From Microvirga flavescens (GTDB taxonomy: Bacteria > Pseudomonadota > Alphaproteobacteria > Rhizobiales > Beijerinckiaceae): a stretch of 64,000 nucleotides of DNA. Below the pieces are notes generated by a model. That model saw nothing but the letters and a program-made list of their open reading frames with translations, was not told the origin of the DNA and made no database searches. Shown here piece by piece: positions 17,356 to 27,032 of this stretch (the first letter of the stretch is position 1; every line of letters starts with the position of its first letter). The position numbers and the translations under genes are program-made. The DNA lies in NCBI RefSeq assembly GCF_003290125.1, contig NZ_QMKH01000002.1, forward strand, positions 434,001-498,000, given 5' to 3'.

Positions 17356-18272
17356 CTTTGTGCCTCGTAGATCTTGTAACCCTCGGCCTCGACCGTCAGC
17401 GTCACGCGCTTGAAATGCTCTTTCAACAACGCCTCGTAAGGCAAATGCCGGTTGGCGACGAGCCAGCAAACGCCGCCCGGACGCAATGCTTCAGCGGCCC
17501 TGCGGATGAAGCTTTGTCCCAGGCTCCGATCCTCGGCCCCACCATCATGGAAAGGAGGATTCATCACGACGAAATCGAGGCCCGTCACTTGCGTGCCGGA
17601 TTTGCGGATGTCGGCCCATGAGACGGACACACGCGGATCATCGAGATTGCGCCGCGCGGCTTCGACGGACCGGCGGTCGATATCGATCGCTGTCAGACGC
17701 TGCACCTTGGGCGATGCCAGAACGGCACGCGAAAGATAGCCGATGCCGCACCCAAGATCCGCGCCGTTTCCGGCAAGCTGCGGCAAGTGCCGCACGAGAA
17801 GCGCGCTTCCCGGATCGATGCGGTTCCAGCTGAACGCGCCCGGTTGCGTCCACAAGCCGAGCGCCTCATCAAACCGGGGAGCCCCCTCGGCAAGCGCCTC
17901 TTCGAGCCCCGTCAGCACCGCCGGGCGTTCACAGGTGCAGATGCGATAATGCCGCCGCGCCGTTTCGCTGACCGTGCAGCCGAAACCGGCGAGCTCCTTC
18001 CCGAGTCGCGATCCGCCCTTGTCCTTGGGCGCAAGCACGGTGAACGGCGCGCCGGGAGCCAAGGCCTTCAAGGCAAGGGCGAGCGTGTAACGCCGTTCGA
18101 CGGTGCCAGGCGGCCCCAGCACGATCATCCCGCCAAGAGTATCCTCGTCGCATTCCTCGAGCTTTTCCGACCTGGGCATAAGCGGCGAGAACTGGATCGC
18201 GCCCAAAGGCACGTCCACCAGCTCCCCAGGCGGAACCCCATAGATCCCCTCAGACCGTCCTTGCTCCACCAC
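17352..18272 (-). CDS. RsmC-like class I SAM-dependent methyltransferase
   Basis: A 306-residue methyltransferase with two related halves, as in RsmC/RlmG. The C-terminal half has the SAM site ADLGCGIGYLSR, the acidic ID following strand 2, and the catalytic NPPFHDGG motif of guanine-N2 rRNA methyltransferases. The N-terminal half looks like a degenerate copy that could bind RNA. The gene overlaps the downstream pseudouridine synthase by four bases, so both appear to serve ribosomal RNA modification. The start is one of two tandem GTG codons (18272 or 18269) without a strong ribosome-binding site, so the N-terminus is uncertain. Confidence 0.8.
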   Translation of the reverse strand: MVEQGRSEGIYGVPPGELVDVPLGAIQFSPLMPRSEKLEECDEDTLGGMIVLGPPGTVERRYTLALALKALAPGAPFTVLAPKDKGGSRLGKELAGFGCTVSETARRHYRICTCERPAVLTGLEEALAEGAPRFDEALGLWTQPGAFSWNRIDPGSALLVRHLPQLAGNGADLGCGIGYLSRAVLASPKVQRLTAIDIDRRSVEAARRNLDDPRVSVSWADIRKSGTQVTGLDFVVMNPPFHDGGAEDRSLGQSFIRRAAEALRPGGVCWLVANRHLPYEALLKEHFKRVTLTVEAEGYKIYEAQR

Positions 18273-18418
18273 TCAACCCACGCGCGTTTCGTTGCTCGCG
18301 TTCCTATCGCCATGAGGCGCGGAAGGTAAGTCGCATTTTGAGATGCATGGCACGCAGCACACGCGTCGTGACGAGCCTTTGCCCGGCAGATCTTGTAATG
18401 TTTTGTTTTGAAGGAAGA

Positions 18419-18495
18419 TGGCGCGCCCGAAAGGATTCGAACCTCTGACCCCCAGATTCGTAGTCTGGTGCTCTATCCAGCTGAGCTACGGGCGC
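18419..18495 (-). tRNA. tRNA-Arg(ACG)
   Basis: Read on the minus strand, GCGCCCG pairs with CGGGCGC to form the acceptor stem. The D arm has AGCTCAGCTGGATAGAGC, the anticodon stem CCAGA/TCTGG encloses a loop with anticodon ACG, and the T arm contains GGTTCGAATCC. The discriminator base is G and CCA is encoded (18421-18419). The first anticodon A would be edited to inosine to read CGN codons. Confidence 0.95.
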
Positions 18496-18589
18496 CCTCG
18501 GCAGCTGCTTTTTGAGAGGCAGCGTTGTGCGGAGGCCGGTCACTTAGAGCTTTCTGCGGCTCTTGGCAACCCTCTTCGTGCACTCCTTT

Positions 18590-20023
18590 TCAAACATCGC
18601 CCCCCACCGCGTCCCGGTCGGGGATCGTGAAGCGGAACGAGGCGCCAAGGGGCGTATCGGCGAGGGCGACGGTTCCGCCGTGCAAATTCACCAGTTCGGC
18701 GGCAATGGCGAGGCCAAGGCCGGTGCCGCCGGCCTGTGTGGAGCTTTGAAAGACCCCGAAAATATTTTCGCGCACGCGCTCGGGCACGCCCGGCCCGTTA
18801 TCCTCGACGAGGACCTCGACCTCGTGTCCCTGGCGATTCGCCCGCACGGTGATTTTCGGCGGGCCGTCGGTCGCCCCGGCCTGACGCAGGGCCTGCACCG
18901 CGTTGCGGATGAGGTTCACGAGGATGCGCGTGAGCTGCTCCCGGTCGGCGTCGATCGTGAGGTCGTCGGGCACGTCGATGGTGAAGGCAATGCCGGCCTC
19001 CGGGGCGAGATGGGTGAGATCGGCAAGGTCCTCGACGACGGGCCTTAAGGCGATTCGGTGGCGCTGGGGCAGATGCTCCGTGGCGCGGCCATAGGCCAGC
19101 GTCGCCTCGCAGAAGGCGCTCGCCCGGTCGAGGGTCGCCACGAGGCGGGGCGCCACCCTTTGCACGGTGGCGTCGTTCACCCTGTCGAGACGCTCCGTAA
19201 GAAGGTGCGCCGTGGTGAGCATGTTGCGCAGTTCATGGTTGATCTTGCTGACCGCGAGGCCGAGTTCGGCAAGCCGCCTCTTCTGGCGCAGTTCGCCAGC
19301 GAGGGTGGCCTCCATCTGCGCCAGCGCCTGTTCCGCCACGCCGATCTCGTCCGAGCGGCCGGTGGGCCGGATCACGCGGGCGGCATCCTCCGGACGGCTG
19401 GCGAAGGAGGCGATATTGCCCGAGAGCCGCCGCACGGGCCGCACGATCACCCATTGCAAGGCGAAATAAAGCAGGCTCACGATCACGCCGGCGACGATGA
19501 GGGAGAGAAGCAGGATCTCCCGCGAGAAATCGAGCATCGCCGAGCGCAAGGGCCGCTCGTCGAAGATCATCTCGACGAAATCGACCCCCATGCCGGGGCC
19601 GATGACGCGAATCGGCTTGTCCGCCGGGACGAGCAGGGTTTCAAGAGTATCGCGGCCAAGCTGCACCCAGCTCGATTGGCGCAAGTCCACCGTCTTGCTG
19701 ACCTCAGGCGGGACGTCTCCGGCGGCCAGAAGCCTTCGCCGGCCGCCGCCGCGCACCGCGACGGCCCGCGCGCCCACGCCTTCGAGAAGGCGCATTTCGA
19801 GATCTTCCGAGAGGCTCCCTTCGGGTGCGGCCTCGAGAACGAGAGCCGCGATCTGGGCCGCGGCGAGGCGGTCGTTCAGCCAGTTGATGCGATAGCTCGC
19901 GACGGAAGGCAGATAGACCAGCACCACGGCGACCATGACGAACGCCACGGTCAGAACGAGCAGCCGCCCCGAAAGGCCGAAACGGCCCGACAAGCGGTGG
20001 ATGATGGGGCCAGAGCCTTGCAT
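18590..20023 (-). CDS. Sensor histidine kinase, orphan
   Basis: A two-component kinase of about 477 residues. It has a membrane span near residues 20-40, a periplasmic sensor region of roughly 125 residues, a second span near 170-190, a HAMP-like linker, the phospho-acceptor histidine in KINHELRNML (about H263) and an ATPase domain with NLIRNAVQAL, DNGPG and GGTGLGL boxes. The ATG at 20023 is chosen because AGGA lies six bases upstream; a TTG at 20038 is also in frame. No response regulator is adjacent. It starts eight bases after the flavoprotein gene, so both are probably cotranscribed. The signal sensed is not evident. Confidence 0.88.
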   Translation of the reverse strand: MQGSGPIIHRLSGRFGLSGRLLVLTVAFVMVAVVLVYLPSVASYRINWLNDRLAAAQIAALVLEAAPEGSLSEDLEMRLLEGVGARAVAVRGGGRRRLLAAGDVPPEVSKTVDLRQSSWVQLGRDTLETLLVPADKPIRVIGPGMGVDFVEMIFDERPLRSAMLDFSREILLLSLIVAGVIVSLLYFALQWVIVRPVRRLSGNIASFASRPEDAARVIRPTGRSDEIGVAEQALAQMEATLAGELRQKRRLAELGLAVSKINHELRNMLTTAHLLTERLDRVNDATVQRVAPRLVATLDRASAFCEATLAYGRATEHLPQRHRIALRPVVEDLADLTHLAPEAGIAFTIDVPDDLTIDADREQLTRILVNLIRNAVQALRQAGATDGPPKITVRANRQGHEVEVLVEDNGPGVPERVRENIFGVFQSSTQAGGTGLGLAIAAELVNLHGGTVALADTPLGASFRFTIPDRDAVGGDV

Positions 20024-20030
20024 CCCGATC

Positions 20031-21464
20031 CTATCCAAAGATCCGCGCCAGGCCGATGAAGCGGCGCACCCAGGGACTCTGCGTGGTGGGCTTCACGAAT
20101 TCGACCGCCGCCCGCTTCGTCACCTCCGAAAAGGTGGGGTAAGGGAAAACGAGACCGGCGAGGTCGGATATCTTGAGATTATGGGCGATGGCAAGCGTCC
20201 AGGGAGAGATCAGCTCGCCCGCATGCGCGCCCACGATAGCACAGCCGAGCACCTGCCCACGCGGCGTGGCGATAGCCTTGATGAAACCCTCGGTCGCGTG
20301 CTCCGCCCGGGCCCTGTCGTTCTCGGCCAAGGGCCAGCGGAGAATGCGGATGGTGCGGTAGATGGCCCTCGCCTCCTCCTCCGACAGGCCGACTATCGCC
20401 AGTTCGGGATCGGTCTGGATCACGCGCGGTATCGGGATGTTGTCGATACTGACCGGGAGATGAAACAGGGCGTTGCGGAGGACGAGACCCGCCTGATGGT
20501 TCGCCACATGGCTCAAATGCCCGGCCCGCGCCGCGCCGCCCGCACAATCGCCAATGGCATAGACTCTGTGGTTCGAGGTCTTGAGGCCGCGATCCACAAC
20601 GATTCCCGAATCATCGGTTTTGATCCGCGCCGCCTCAAGGCCGAGGCTCTCCGTCACGGGCCGGCGCTCTGTCACGACAAGCAGGTGGCTGCCCGCAATC
20701 GAAAGGCCGTCACCCGGATGCAGCAAGAGCCCTCCCCCTGAAACGGCTTCCACCTTCTCCGCACCAGACCCGAGCCGCAGGGTGACCCCATCGGCCTCAA
20801 GGGCGCGGGCGATGACCGCCGCCATTTCCGGGTCTTCCTGTGGAAGAATCCGGCTTGCCGCATCGACCAGCGTCACCCGCGCGCCCAGCCGCCGGAAGGC
20901 CTGCGCAAACTCCACCGCATACGCGCCCGCACCAAGGACAATCAGGTGCTCCGGGGCCTCCGCGAGGTCGAAGATCGTATCGGTCGTCAAATGCGGCACG
21001 CCGTCGAGGCCGGGAATCGTCGGCTCCTCGGGCCGGGAGCCCGTGGCGAGGATGAAATGGCGGGCCTTGATCTCAAAGCCTCCGGCCACGACCGTCGCGG
21101 CGTCGATGAAACGGCCCGGCGCGTGGATGACCCGCGCGCCGATCGCCGTGAACCGCTCCGTGGAATTCAACGGCTCGATCCTCTCCACCACACCCCGCAC
21201 ATGCGCCATCACCCTCGAGAAATCCGTTGCCTCGCCTTTCGTCTCAAGGCCGAACCGGGAAGCCTCGCGGATCGCATGAAGGCGGTGGGCCGCGGCAAGC
21301 AGGGCCGTTGAGGGCACACAGCCCCGGTTGAGGTAGGCTCCCCCCATCCGGTCCTGCTCGACAAGCACGGCCGACACGCCGAAGGACGCGGCGATGGCCG
21401 CGGCGGACAGGCCGCCCGCGCCCGCCCCGATCACGCACAAATCCGGCTTCAGCAATTCGGTCAC
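20031..21464 (-). CDS. FAD/NAD(P) oxidoreductase of the disulfide-reductase family lacking one redox cysteine
   Basis: A 477-residue homologue of dihydrolipoamide dehydrogenase and mercuric reductase. It has the N-terminal FAD site GAGAGG (13-18), a second nucleotide site in IVLGAGAYAVEFAQ, the YAIGDCAG motif and a C-terminal dimerisation domain. The redox site is altered: the usual GGTCLNxGCxPSK reads GGAYLNRGCVPST, so the first cysteine is Tyr44, the second stays as Cys49, and the lysine is Thr53. The C-terminal catalytic HPTxSE reads YPTFSE (Tyr442), a form also seen in mercuric-reductase-like relatives. A true disulfide reductase is therefore unlikely. It precedes a histidine kinase with an eight-base gap. 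Substrate unknown. Confidence 0.8.
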   Translation of the reverse strand: MTELLKPDLCVIGAGAGGLSAAAIAASFGVSAVLVEQDRMGGAYLNRGCVPSTALLAAAHRLHAIREASRFGLETKGEATDFSRVMAHVRGVVERIEPLNSTERFTAIGARVIHAPGRFIDAATVVAGGFEIKARHFILATGSRPEEPTIPGLDGVPHLTTDTIFDLAEAPEHLIVLGAGAYAVEFAQAFRRLGARVTLVDAASRILPQEDPEMAAVIARALEADGVTLRLGSGAEKVEAVSGGGLLLHPGDGLSIAGSHLLVVTERRPVTESLGLEAARIKTDDSGIVVDRGLKTSNHRVYAIGDCAGGAARAGHLSHVANHQAGLVLRNALFHLPVSIDNIPIPRVIQTDPELAIVGLSEEEARAIYRTIRILRWPLAENDRARAEHATEGFIKAIATPRGQVLGCAIVGAHAGELISPWTLAIAHNLKISDLAGLVFPYPTFSEVTKRAAVEFVKPTTQSPWVRRFIGLARIFG

Positions 21465-21575
21465 GACAGCGATCCCCCGTGCGCCTTGGCCCTCTCTTAT
21501 GTTATGTAGCGCCCGGGAAGGGGTGCGTCACACCCCGCCCGCGGGAAAGAAAAGCGGCGGCGGGCGAGAGCGGCG

Positions 21576-21604
21576 TTGACTTTGCCGCCCGCTTCCGTCA
21601 TAAG
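21576..21604 (+). promoter_or_regulatory. Sigma-70-type promoter of rpmH
   Basis: TTGACT (21576-21581) and CATAAG (21599-21604) are spaced by 17 bases, upstream of rpmH. The -35 is near consensus and the -10 matches at four of six positions. This leaves a leader of about 120 bases before rpmH. Confidence 0.6.
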
Positions 21605-21732
21605 CCGCGGGCTGACAGCGCTCGTCTCGGGCGCTGATCTTTTTTGCAAACAGTTTCGGGGTTTCCCCCCAAAGAATCCAAGACAGGCGCGGGTCCTGAG
21701 AGCTCGGCCTGCCATGTGACCGGAGAAGTGCC

Positions 21733-21867
21733 GTGAAAAGGACGTATCAACCGAGCAAGCTGGTTCGCAAGCGCCGCCACGGCTTCCGTGCGCGTATGGC
21801 GACCAAGGGCGGCCGCAAGGTCATTGCAGCTCGCCGCGCCCACGGTCGCAAGCGCCTTTCGGCGTAA
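21733..21867 (+). CDS. rpmH: 50S ribosomal protein L34
   Basis: A 44-residue, strongly basic ribosomal protein starting [20 protein letters not shown], the L34 signature, and ending GRKRLSA. The start is GTG at 21733 with GGAG at 21722-21725; the stop is TAA at 21865-21867. It is the first gene of the conserved rpmH-rnpA-yidC order, followed by rnpA after 19 bases. Its length is normal for the family. Confidence 0.97.
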   Translation: MKRTYQPSKLVRKRRHGFRARMATKGGRKVIAARRAHGRKRLSA

Positions 21868-21886
21868 GCGACGGGGAGGCCTGTCC

Positions 21887-22330
21887 GTGCGCGACCATCG
21901 CGCAGAATCGGTCGGGCGCCTGACGAAAAGACCTGACTTCGTCGCGGCGGCCTCTGGCCGCCGCTTTCATACGGAGCGTATGACGGTCCAGGGCCGCCCG
22001 CGCGAGGATATCGGCCTTGGCCTGCGTGTCGGGCTGACCGTGACCAAAAGGGTCGGCCACGCCACCGAGCGCAACCGGATCAAGCGGCGACTACGGGCCG
22101 CCTGCCGGGTTGCCGGGGCGGAACACGCCGCCGTCAATGCCGATATCGTGGTGATCGGACGCCGCGACATTCTGACCGCTGACTACACGCTCCTCATCGA
22201 GGATCTTCAGCGGGCGCTTCGGGTCGTGACGAAACCGAAAGGCCCGCAATCCGGGGACCGTTCCCGGCCCCCCTCCTCCCCACCCACCGACGCTGAACGT
22301 CGCGGAAGCACCAATGCGCCAGGACAATAA
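21887..22330 (+). CDS. rnpA: Ribonuclease P protein component
   Basis: The protein subunit of RNase P, which helps the catalytic RNA trim tRNA 5' leaders. The signature [11 protein letters not shown] is present together with [12 protein letters not shown] and [14 protein letters not shown]. The GTG at 21887 is chosen because GGGGAGG lies seven bases upstream and the resulting N-terminus ([18 protein letters not shown]) aligns with the family. The frame is open back to 21788 only because it runs over rpmH. The 147-residue product has a Pro/Ser-rich C-terminal extension of about 25 residues, and its end overlaps the start of yidC by 17 bases. Confidence 0.95.
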   Translation: MRDHRAESVGRLTKRPDFVAAASGRRFHTERMTVQGRPREDIGLGLRVGLTVTKRVGHATERNRIKRRLRAACRVAGAEHAAVNADIVVIGRRDILTADYTLLIEDLQRALRVVTKPKGPQSGDRSRPPSSPPTDAERRGSTNAPGQ

Positions 22331-24152
22331 GAACCTCATCATCGCCATCGCCATGTCGGTGCTGATCCTTCTCGGTTGGCAGTATTTCTACGCCACGCCG
22401 CAGGCGGAAAAGCAGCGCCAGGCCCAGCTTGCGCAGCAACAGCAGCAGCAGTCGCAGAGCGCTCAGCCGGGTCAGCCCGCGACGCAGAGCGCCGCTCCGG
22501 CAGGCTCCGCTCCCAATGCTGCCGCCGCTCCCGTGGCGGAAAGCCGTGAGGCGGCACTGGCCCGCTCGCCCCGCGTGAAGATTTCGACCCCCGCGATTTC
22601 AGGCTCCATCAGCCTGCGCGGTGCGCGCGTCGACGATGTCTCCCTCAACAACTACCGGGAGACGGTGGACCCCAAGAGCCCGAACATCGTGCTCTTCTCG
22701 CCCTCCGGCGCGCCGCATGCCTATTACGCGGAATTCGGCTGGGTCGGCGCTGCCGCCGGCGCCCTGCCGGGCCCGGACACGCTCTGGACCGCGGACAAGA
22801 CCACCCTCACCCCCGACGCGCCTGTGACGCTGACCTGGGACAACGGCCAGGGGCTCGTGTTCCGCCGCGCCATCAGCGTGGACAACAACTTCATGTTCAC
22901 CCTGAAGGACACGGTGGAGAACCGCGGCAGCGCTCCCGTGACCCTGAACGCCTATGGCCTCGTCTCCCGCCACGGACGGCCCGTAACCCTCGGCTATATG
23001 GTGCTGCACGAGGGCCTGATCGGCGTTCTCGGCGATCAGGGCTTGCAGGAAATCACCTACGCCAACCTGGAAAAGGAAAGCCCGCTTCCCGGCCAGGCGG
23101 CCATCGGCAAGGCCTGGAGCAGCGTGACCGGCGGCTTTGTCGGCATCACCGACAAGTATTGGGCAGCGACCGTCGTGCCGGATCAGGCGCAGCCCTACCA
23201 GGGCTCCTTCACAGTCCGCACCACGCCCGCGAACGTCATCTATCAGGCCAACACTCTCGGTGAGGGCAAGACGATCCAGCCCGGCGCATCGGTTGAAGCA
23301 ACGCAGCGTCTCTTTGCGGGCGCGAAGGAAGTCGCCGTGGTGGATGGCTACAGCGACAATCTTGGCATCCTGAAATTCGACCGCCTGATCGACTGGGGCT
23401 GGTTCTATTTCATCACCAAGCGCCTCTTCATGGTGCTCGACTTCTTCTACAAGCTCGTCGGCAACTTCGGCGTGGCGATCCTCATCGTCACCGTGCTCCT
23501 GAAGATCCTGTTCCTGCCGCTCGCCAACAAGTCCTACGCCTCGATGGCGAAGATGAAGGCGGTGCAGCCGGAGATGACCGCGATCCGCGAGCGCTATGCG
23601 GACGACCGCGTGAAGCAGCAGCAGGCGCTGATGGAGCTTTACAAGAAGGAGAAGATCAATCCCGTCGCCGGCTGCTGGCCGGTGGCGATCCAGATCCCGG
23701 TCTTCTTCGCGCTCTACAAGGTGCTGTTCGTCACCATCGAAATGCGCCACGCGCCGTTCTTCGGCTGGATCCGCGATCTCGCGGCGCCCGATCCGACGAC
23801 GGTCTTCAACCTGTTCGGGCTCCTGCCTTTCGATCCCGGCACAGTCCCCGGCATCGGTCACTTCCTGCTGCTCGGCGCCTGGCCGCTCATCATGGGCATC
23901 ACCATGTGGCTGCAGATGAAGATGAACCCCGCTCCGCCGGACCCGGTGCAGCAGAAGGTCTTCGCCTGGATGCCGGTGATTTTCACCTTCATGCTCGGCT
24001 CGTTCCCCGCCGGCCTCGTGATCTACTGGGCGTGGAACAACCTGCTCTCGGTGATCCAGCAGGGCTTCATCATGCGCCGCAACGGCGTGAAGGTGGAGCT
24101 GTGGGACAACCTGCGCGGCACCTTCAGCCGCAAGGCTCCGGCCAAGAGCTGA
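22314..24152 (+). CDS. yidC: Membrane protein insertase YidC
   Basis: A 612-residue inner-membrane insertase working with or without SecYEG. An N-terminal span ([19 protein letters not shown]) is followed by a Gln/Ala/Pro-rich linker, the large periplasmic beta domain typical of Gram-negative YidC, and the conserved five-helix insertase core from about residue 375 ([59 protein letters not shown]). The start overlaps rnpA by 17 bases. The next gene in this strand lies beyond a three-part repeat region and a strong terminator. Confidence 0.96.
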   Translation: MRQDNKNLIIAIAMSVLILLGWQYFYATPQAEKQRQAQLAQQQQQQSQSAQPGQPATQSAAPAGSAPNAAAAPVAESREAALARSPRVKISTPAISGSISLRGARVDDVSLNNYRETVDPKSPNIVLFSPSGAPHAYYAEFGWVGAAAGALPGPDTLWTADKTTLTPDAPVTLTWDNGQGLVFRRAISVDNNFMFTLKDTVENRGSAPVTLNAYGLVSRHGRPVTLGYMVLHEGLIGVLGDQGLQEITYANLEKESPLPGQAAIGKAWSSVTGGFVGITDKYWAATVVPDQAQPYQGSFTVRTTPANVIYQANTLGEGKTIQPGASVEATQRLFAGAKEVAVVDGYSDNLGILKFDRLIDWGWFYFITKRLFMVLDFFYKLVGNFGVAILIVTVLLKILFLPLANKSYASMAKMKAVQPEMTAIRERYADDRVKQQQALMELYKKEKINPVAGCWPVAIQIPVFFALYKVLFVTIEMRHAPFFGWIRDLAAPDPTTVFNLFGLLPFDPGTVPGIGHFLLLGAWPLIMGITMWLQMKMNPAPPDPVQQKVFAWMPVIFTFMLGSFPAGLVIYWAWNNLLSVIQQGFIMRRNGVKVELWDNLRGTFSRKAPAKS

Positions 24153-24160
24153 TACTGGCC

Positions 24161-24262
24161 AAAAGCATTTTCAAGAAAAGTGGCCTCCACTTTTCGTGAA
24201 GAAAATGCGTTCAATCAGAAAGGCAGAGCAAAATTTCGATCCAGAATGATCGAATTTTGCTC
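24161..24262. repeat. Two-part palindromic intergenic repeat downstream of yidC
   Basis: The first part is a nested palindrome: GCATTTTC (24165-24172) with GAAAATGC (24201-24208), enclosing AAAAGTGG (24176-24183) with CCACTTTT (24187-24194). The second is a long hairpin: GAGCAAAATTTCGATC (24226-24241) with GATCGAATTTTGCTC (24248-24262), differing by one bulged T. The form resembles dispersed REP-like palindromes seen between genes across Hyphomicrobiales. As RNA it would fold into two stable stem-loops at the 3' end of the yidC transcript. Confidence 0.7.
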
Positions 24263-24306
24263 GACCGGCGGGGCTTTGTTGCCCCTGCTGGCCCGCCGCC
24301 CTAATT

Positions 24307-24340
24307 AAGCCGTCGCGAGGATCGTCGCGGCGGCTTTTTT
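24307..24340 (+). terminator. Strong rho-independent terminator after yidC
   Basis: A 12-bp stem (AAGCCGTCGCGA with TCGCGGCGGCTT, one G-T wobble) has a 6-base loop and runs directly into TTTT after the final paired TT. It ends two bases before the first possible start of the CYTH-CHAD gene. Confidence 0.85.
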
Positions 24341-24389
24341 CATGAGCAAGGTGCAGCACCAGACGGAAGCGCTTCCCGATCGCGCCAGG

Positions 24390-25919
24390 ATGGCGCGTGA
24401 GATCGAGCTCAAGCTTGAATTCGCCCCCCGCGACGTCCGCCGCATTCTGCGCCATTCCATTCTCGCCGCAGCGAAAGCCCTGCCCCATCGGGGTGGGCAC
24501 CTTCACGCCGTCTATTACGACACGCCCGATCATGCCCTGGAAAAAGCGGGCCTGTCGTTGCGCGTGCGTCAGGAACGGGGACGCTCCGTTCAAACAATCA
24601 AGGCAGAACACAAATCTCATTCGCTTGCTCTCGACAGGGCCGAGTGGGAATGCTTGGTCGAGAGCGATGCGTTCGACCCGGCAGCGGCGGCCGGGACGCC
24701 TCTTGCGCGCTTTTTATCCGACCCCGCAACGCGTGACAGGATCACGCCGCTCTTCACTGTCGACACTGACCGGCACGCCTTTCTGATCGAGCGCGACTCT
24801 TCACAGATCGAAGTCGCCATCGACACGGCAAAGGCCACGGCGGCAGATCGCGCGGAACGCTTTGGCGAAGTCGAGTTGGAATTGAAAGGTGGCGAACCGG
24901 GCACTCTCTTTGCCCTCGCGCGTGAACTGGCTGAGACCATTCCGCTGCGTCTCTCGCTCATGACCAAGTCGGAGCGTGCTTACGCGCTTTTAGAGAAGTC
25001 CGCGCTCAAACCCGCGCGCGCGGAACGCATCCACCTTCCGCAGCACCAGACGAGCGCGGAAGCCTTCCAGATCGTCGCGCGCTCATGTCTGGCTCAAGCC
25101 ATTCGCAACGACGCGGTCTTGCGCAAGACCGGTGATCCCGAAGTTCTCCATCAACTGCGTGTCGGGTTGCGCCGCCTGCGCGCCGTGACCTCCATTTTCA
25201 AAGGCCTTCTTCGCGACAAGGGAAGCCGTGCGTGCTGCGCGGAACTGCGCTGGATGGCGAAGCGGCTCAACCGCGCGCGCGATATGGATGTGCTGCTCGA
25301 CAACCTGCATCGATCGCATGCGCCACGAAGCGATGTGCGGACCATCGAAGCGCACCGGCAGAAAGCCTATGATGCCCTGTTCAGAACGCTTGCCAAAGGC
25401 CGCTTTGAGAGCTCCTTTCTTGAACTTGCCTCATGGATCGAAACCGGAGCGTGGTTGACGCGCGACAAGCGCAAAGCGCGTGCGGCGCGGCTCGAGCGCG
25501 TGGAAGAACGCATCGCGCGCGATCTCTCCCGACGTTGGAAGCGGATCAGGAAAGGGATCACACGCCTCGACGCCCTCGATTTCGATGAGCGCCACAAGCT
25601 GCGTATCAGGATCAAGACGTTGCGCTACGGCTCCGAATTTGCCATCGACCTGTTCGATGCACCCGAGATCAGGCGAAAGCGCAAGGCGTTCCTCGCTCAG
25701 CTCGAGGCCATGCAGGACGCTCTCGGAGAGATGAACGACCAGGCTGTCGCAGGAATTTTGGCGCCGAAACTGAAAAGCGCACCGAAGGAAACGAAACAGC
25801 GGCAGCACAAACTCCTCGGCAAGGCAACGGCGGCAGGCGGGGAACTGTTGAAGAGCGGGCCGTTCTGGCTCCCTATGCCCCGCGGCGCGGATCTAAGCCG
25901 CTTGAAGAAAGCCGTTTGA
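24390..25919 (+). CDS. CYTH and CHAD domain protein
   Basis: The N-terminal CYTH domain (triphosphate-tunnel fold) shows the diagnostic ExExK as EIELK at residues 4-8, further charged strands, and [11 protein letters not shown]. From about residue 220 the CHAD domain follows, an all-helical unit rich in conserved histidines and arginines ([38 protein letters not shown]) that binds polyphosphate. Together they suggest binding or hydrolysis of inorganic tri- or polyphosphate. The frame begins at an ATG at 24342, right at the end of a terminator, so the ATG at 24390 directly before the CYTH motif is preferred; neither has a good ribosome-binding site. engB follows with an 18-base gap. Confidence 0.85.
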   Translation: MAREIELKLEFAPRDVRRILRHSILAAAKALPHRGGHLHAVYYDTPDHALEKAGLSLRVRQERGRSVQTIKAEHKSHSLALDRAEWECLVESDAFDPAAAAGTPLARFLSDPATRDRITPLFTVDTDRHAFLIERDSSQIEVAIDTAKATAADRAERFGEVELELKGGEPGTLFALARELAETIPLRLSLMTKSERAYALLEKSALKPARAERIHLPQHQTSAEAFQIVARSCLAQAIRNDAVLRKTGDPEVLHQLRVGLRRLRAVTSIFKGLLRDKGSRACCAELRWMAKRLNRARDMDVLLDNLHRSHAPRSDVRTIEAHRQKAYDALFRTLAKGRFESSFLELASWIETGAWLTRDKRKARAARLERVEERIARDLSRRWKRIRKGITRLDALDFDERHKLRIRIKTLRYGSEFAIDLFDAPEIRRKRKAFLAQLEAMQDALGEMNDQAVAGILAPKLKSAPKETKQRQHKLLGKATAAGGELLKSGPFWLPMPRGADLSRLKKAV

Positions 25920-25936
25920 CCATCGATAAGGGGGGC

Positions 25937-26587
25937 ATGACCGAAACCGCTCCTGACACCTATCTCGAAATCGGCCGCAAGCTCTTCGCCGGCGAGGCGG
26001 ACTTCATCTGGGCTGCGACCTCCCTGAAGAACCTGCCGCCCATGAGCAAGGTCGAGATCGCCTTCGCCGGGCGCTCGAATGTCGGAAAATCGAGCCTTAT
26101 CAACGCCTTGACGGGGCGCAACACGCTGGCACGCACCTCCCACACGCCGGGGCGCACGCAGCAGCTCAACTTCTTCAACATCGGCGACCGCCTCCACCTC
26201 GTCGACATGCCTGGCTACGGCTACGCGGCGGTGGAAAAGGAAAAGGTGGCCGCCTGGACGAAGCTCATCCACGAATACCTGCGCGGCCGTGCCAGCCTGG
26301 CGCGCGTTTATGTGCTGATCGACTCCCGCCATGGCATCAAGCAGACGGACGAAGCCGTTCTCGAAACCCTCGACAATGCCGCCGTCTCCTACCAGATCGT
26401 GCTGACCAAGGCGGATGAACTGAAAAAGGGCGAAATCGAGAAGTGCATCGCCGATACCGCCGCGAAAATCGCCAAGCGAGCGGCGGCCTTCCCCGAAATC
26501 ATGCCGACCTCGAGCCGCGCCGGCGATGGCATCCCCGAATTGCGGGCAGCCATCGCCCGGATCGTTGCTGAAAGAAGCGGCTCATGA
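25937..26587 (+). CDS. engB: Ribosome biogenesis GTPase YihA/YsxC
   Basis: A small GTPase of about 216 residues needed for 50S subunit assembly. G1 is [10 protein letters not shown], the switch region has [15 protein letters not shown]3 is DMPGYGYA, G4 is TKAD and the late motif is TSSRAGDG. The frame opens at a TTG (25916), but the ATG at 25937 sits right after AAGGGGGGC and gives the usual N-terminus. The next gene overlaps it by four bases. Confidence 0.95.
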   Translation: MTETAPDTYLEIGRKLFAGEADFIWAATSLKNLPPMSKVEIAFAGRSNVGKSSLINALTGRNTLARTSHTPGRTQQLNFFNIGDRLHLVDMPGYGYAAVEKEKVAAWTKLIHEYLRGRASLARVYVLIDSRHGIKQTDEAVLETLDNAAVSYQIVLTKADELKKGEIEKCIADTAAKIAKRAAAFPEIMPTSSRAGDGIPELRAAIARIVAERSGS

Positions 26588-26955
26588 GCTTGTCCGATCG
26601 CCTCCTTCTCGCCCTCGCCGCCCTCGCGGGAGTTCTCGGTGTCGGCCTTTCCGCCGCCGCAGCGCATGTAACAGGCGGCGGCAGCCTGCAGATTGCGGCG
26701 CAATTCCTGCTTTTCCACGCCCCGGCGCTGCTGGCGCTCGTCGCCCTGGTGAAGGCTGATGCCGTTTCTCCGAGACTGGCCCGCCTTGCCGGCTTCGTGC
26801 TCGTGCTCGGCCTTGCCCTGTTTTCCGGCGACCTTGCCAGGCGAGCGCTCGCCGGGGAGGCCCTGGCCCCGATGGCGGCCCCGACCGGCGGTGTTCTTTT
26901 GATGGTCGGCTGGGCGCTGCTCGGCCTGTCTCCTTTTCTGCACCGACGCGCCTGA
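26584..26955 (+). CDS. DUF423 small membrane protein
   Basis: A 123-residue protein with four hydrophobic segments and the DUF423 pattern: an early [13 protein letters not shown], then [12 protein letters not shown], a middle span with [14 protein letters not shown], and a final [17 protein letters not shown]. This family (Escherichia coli YgdD type) is widespread but has no established function. The start overlaps engB as ATGA, so the two are translationally coupled. The Gly-Gly and Pro-Thr-Gly residues near the end match the family. Confidence 0.85.
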   Translation: MSLSDRLLLALAALAGVLGVGLSAAAAHVTGGGSLQIAAQFLLFHAPALLALVALVKADAVSPRLARLAGFVLVLGLALFSGDLARRALAGEALAPMAAPTGGVLLMVGWALLGLSPFLHRRA

Positions 26956-27032
26956 AGTCTTGAGTTTTCAGGGCGGTGCGGCTGAGCTAGAAGGCAGGCC
27001 GCTCGCCCGATTCCCGAAGCCGGAGCCTTTTG

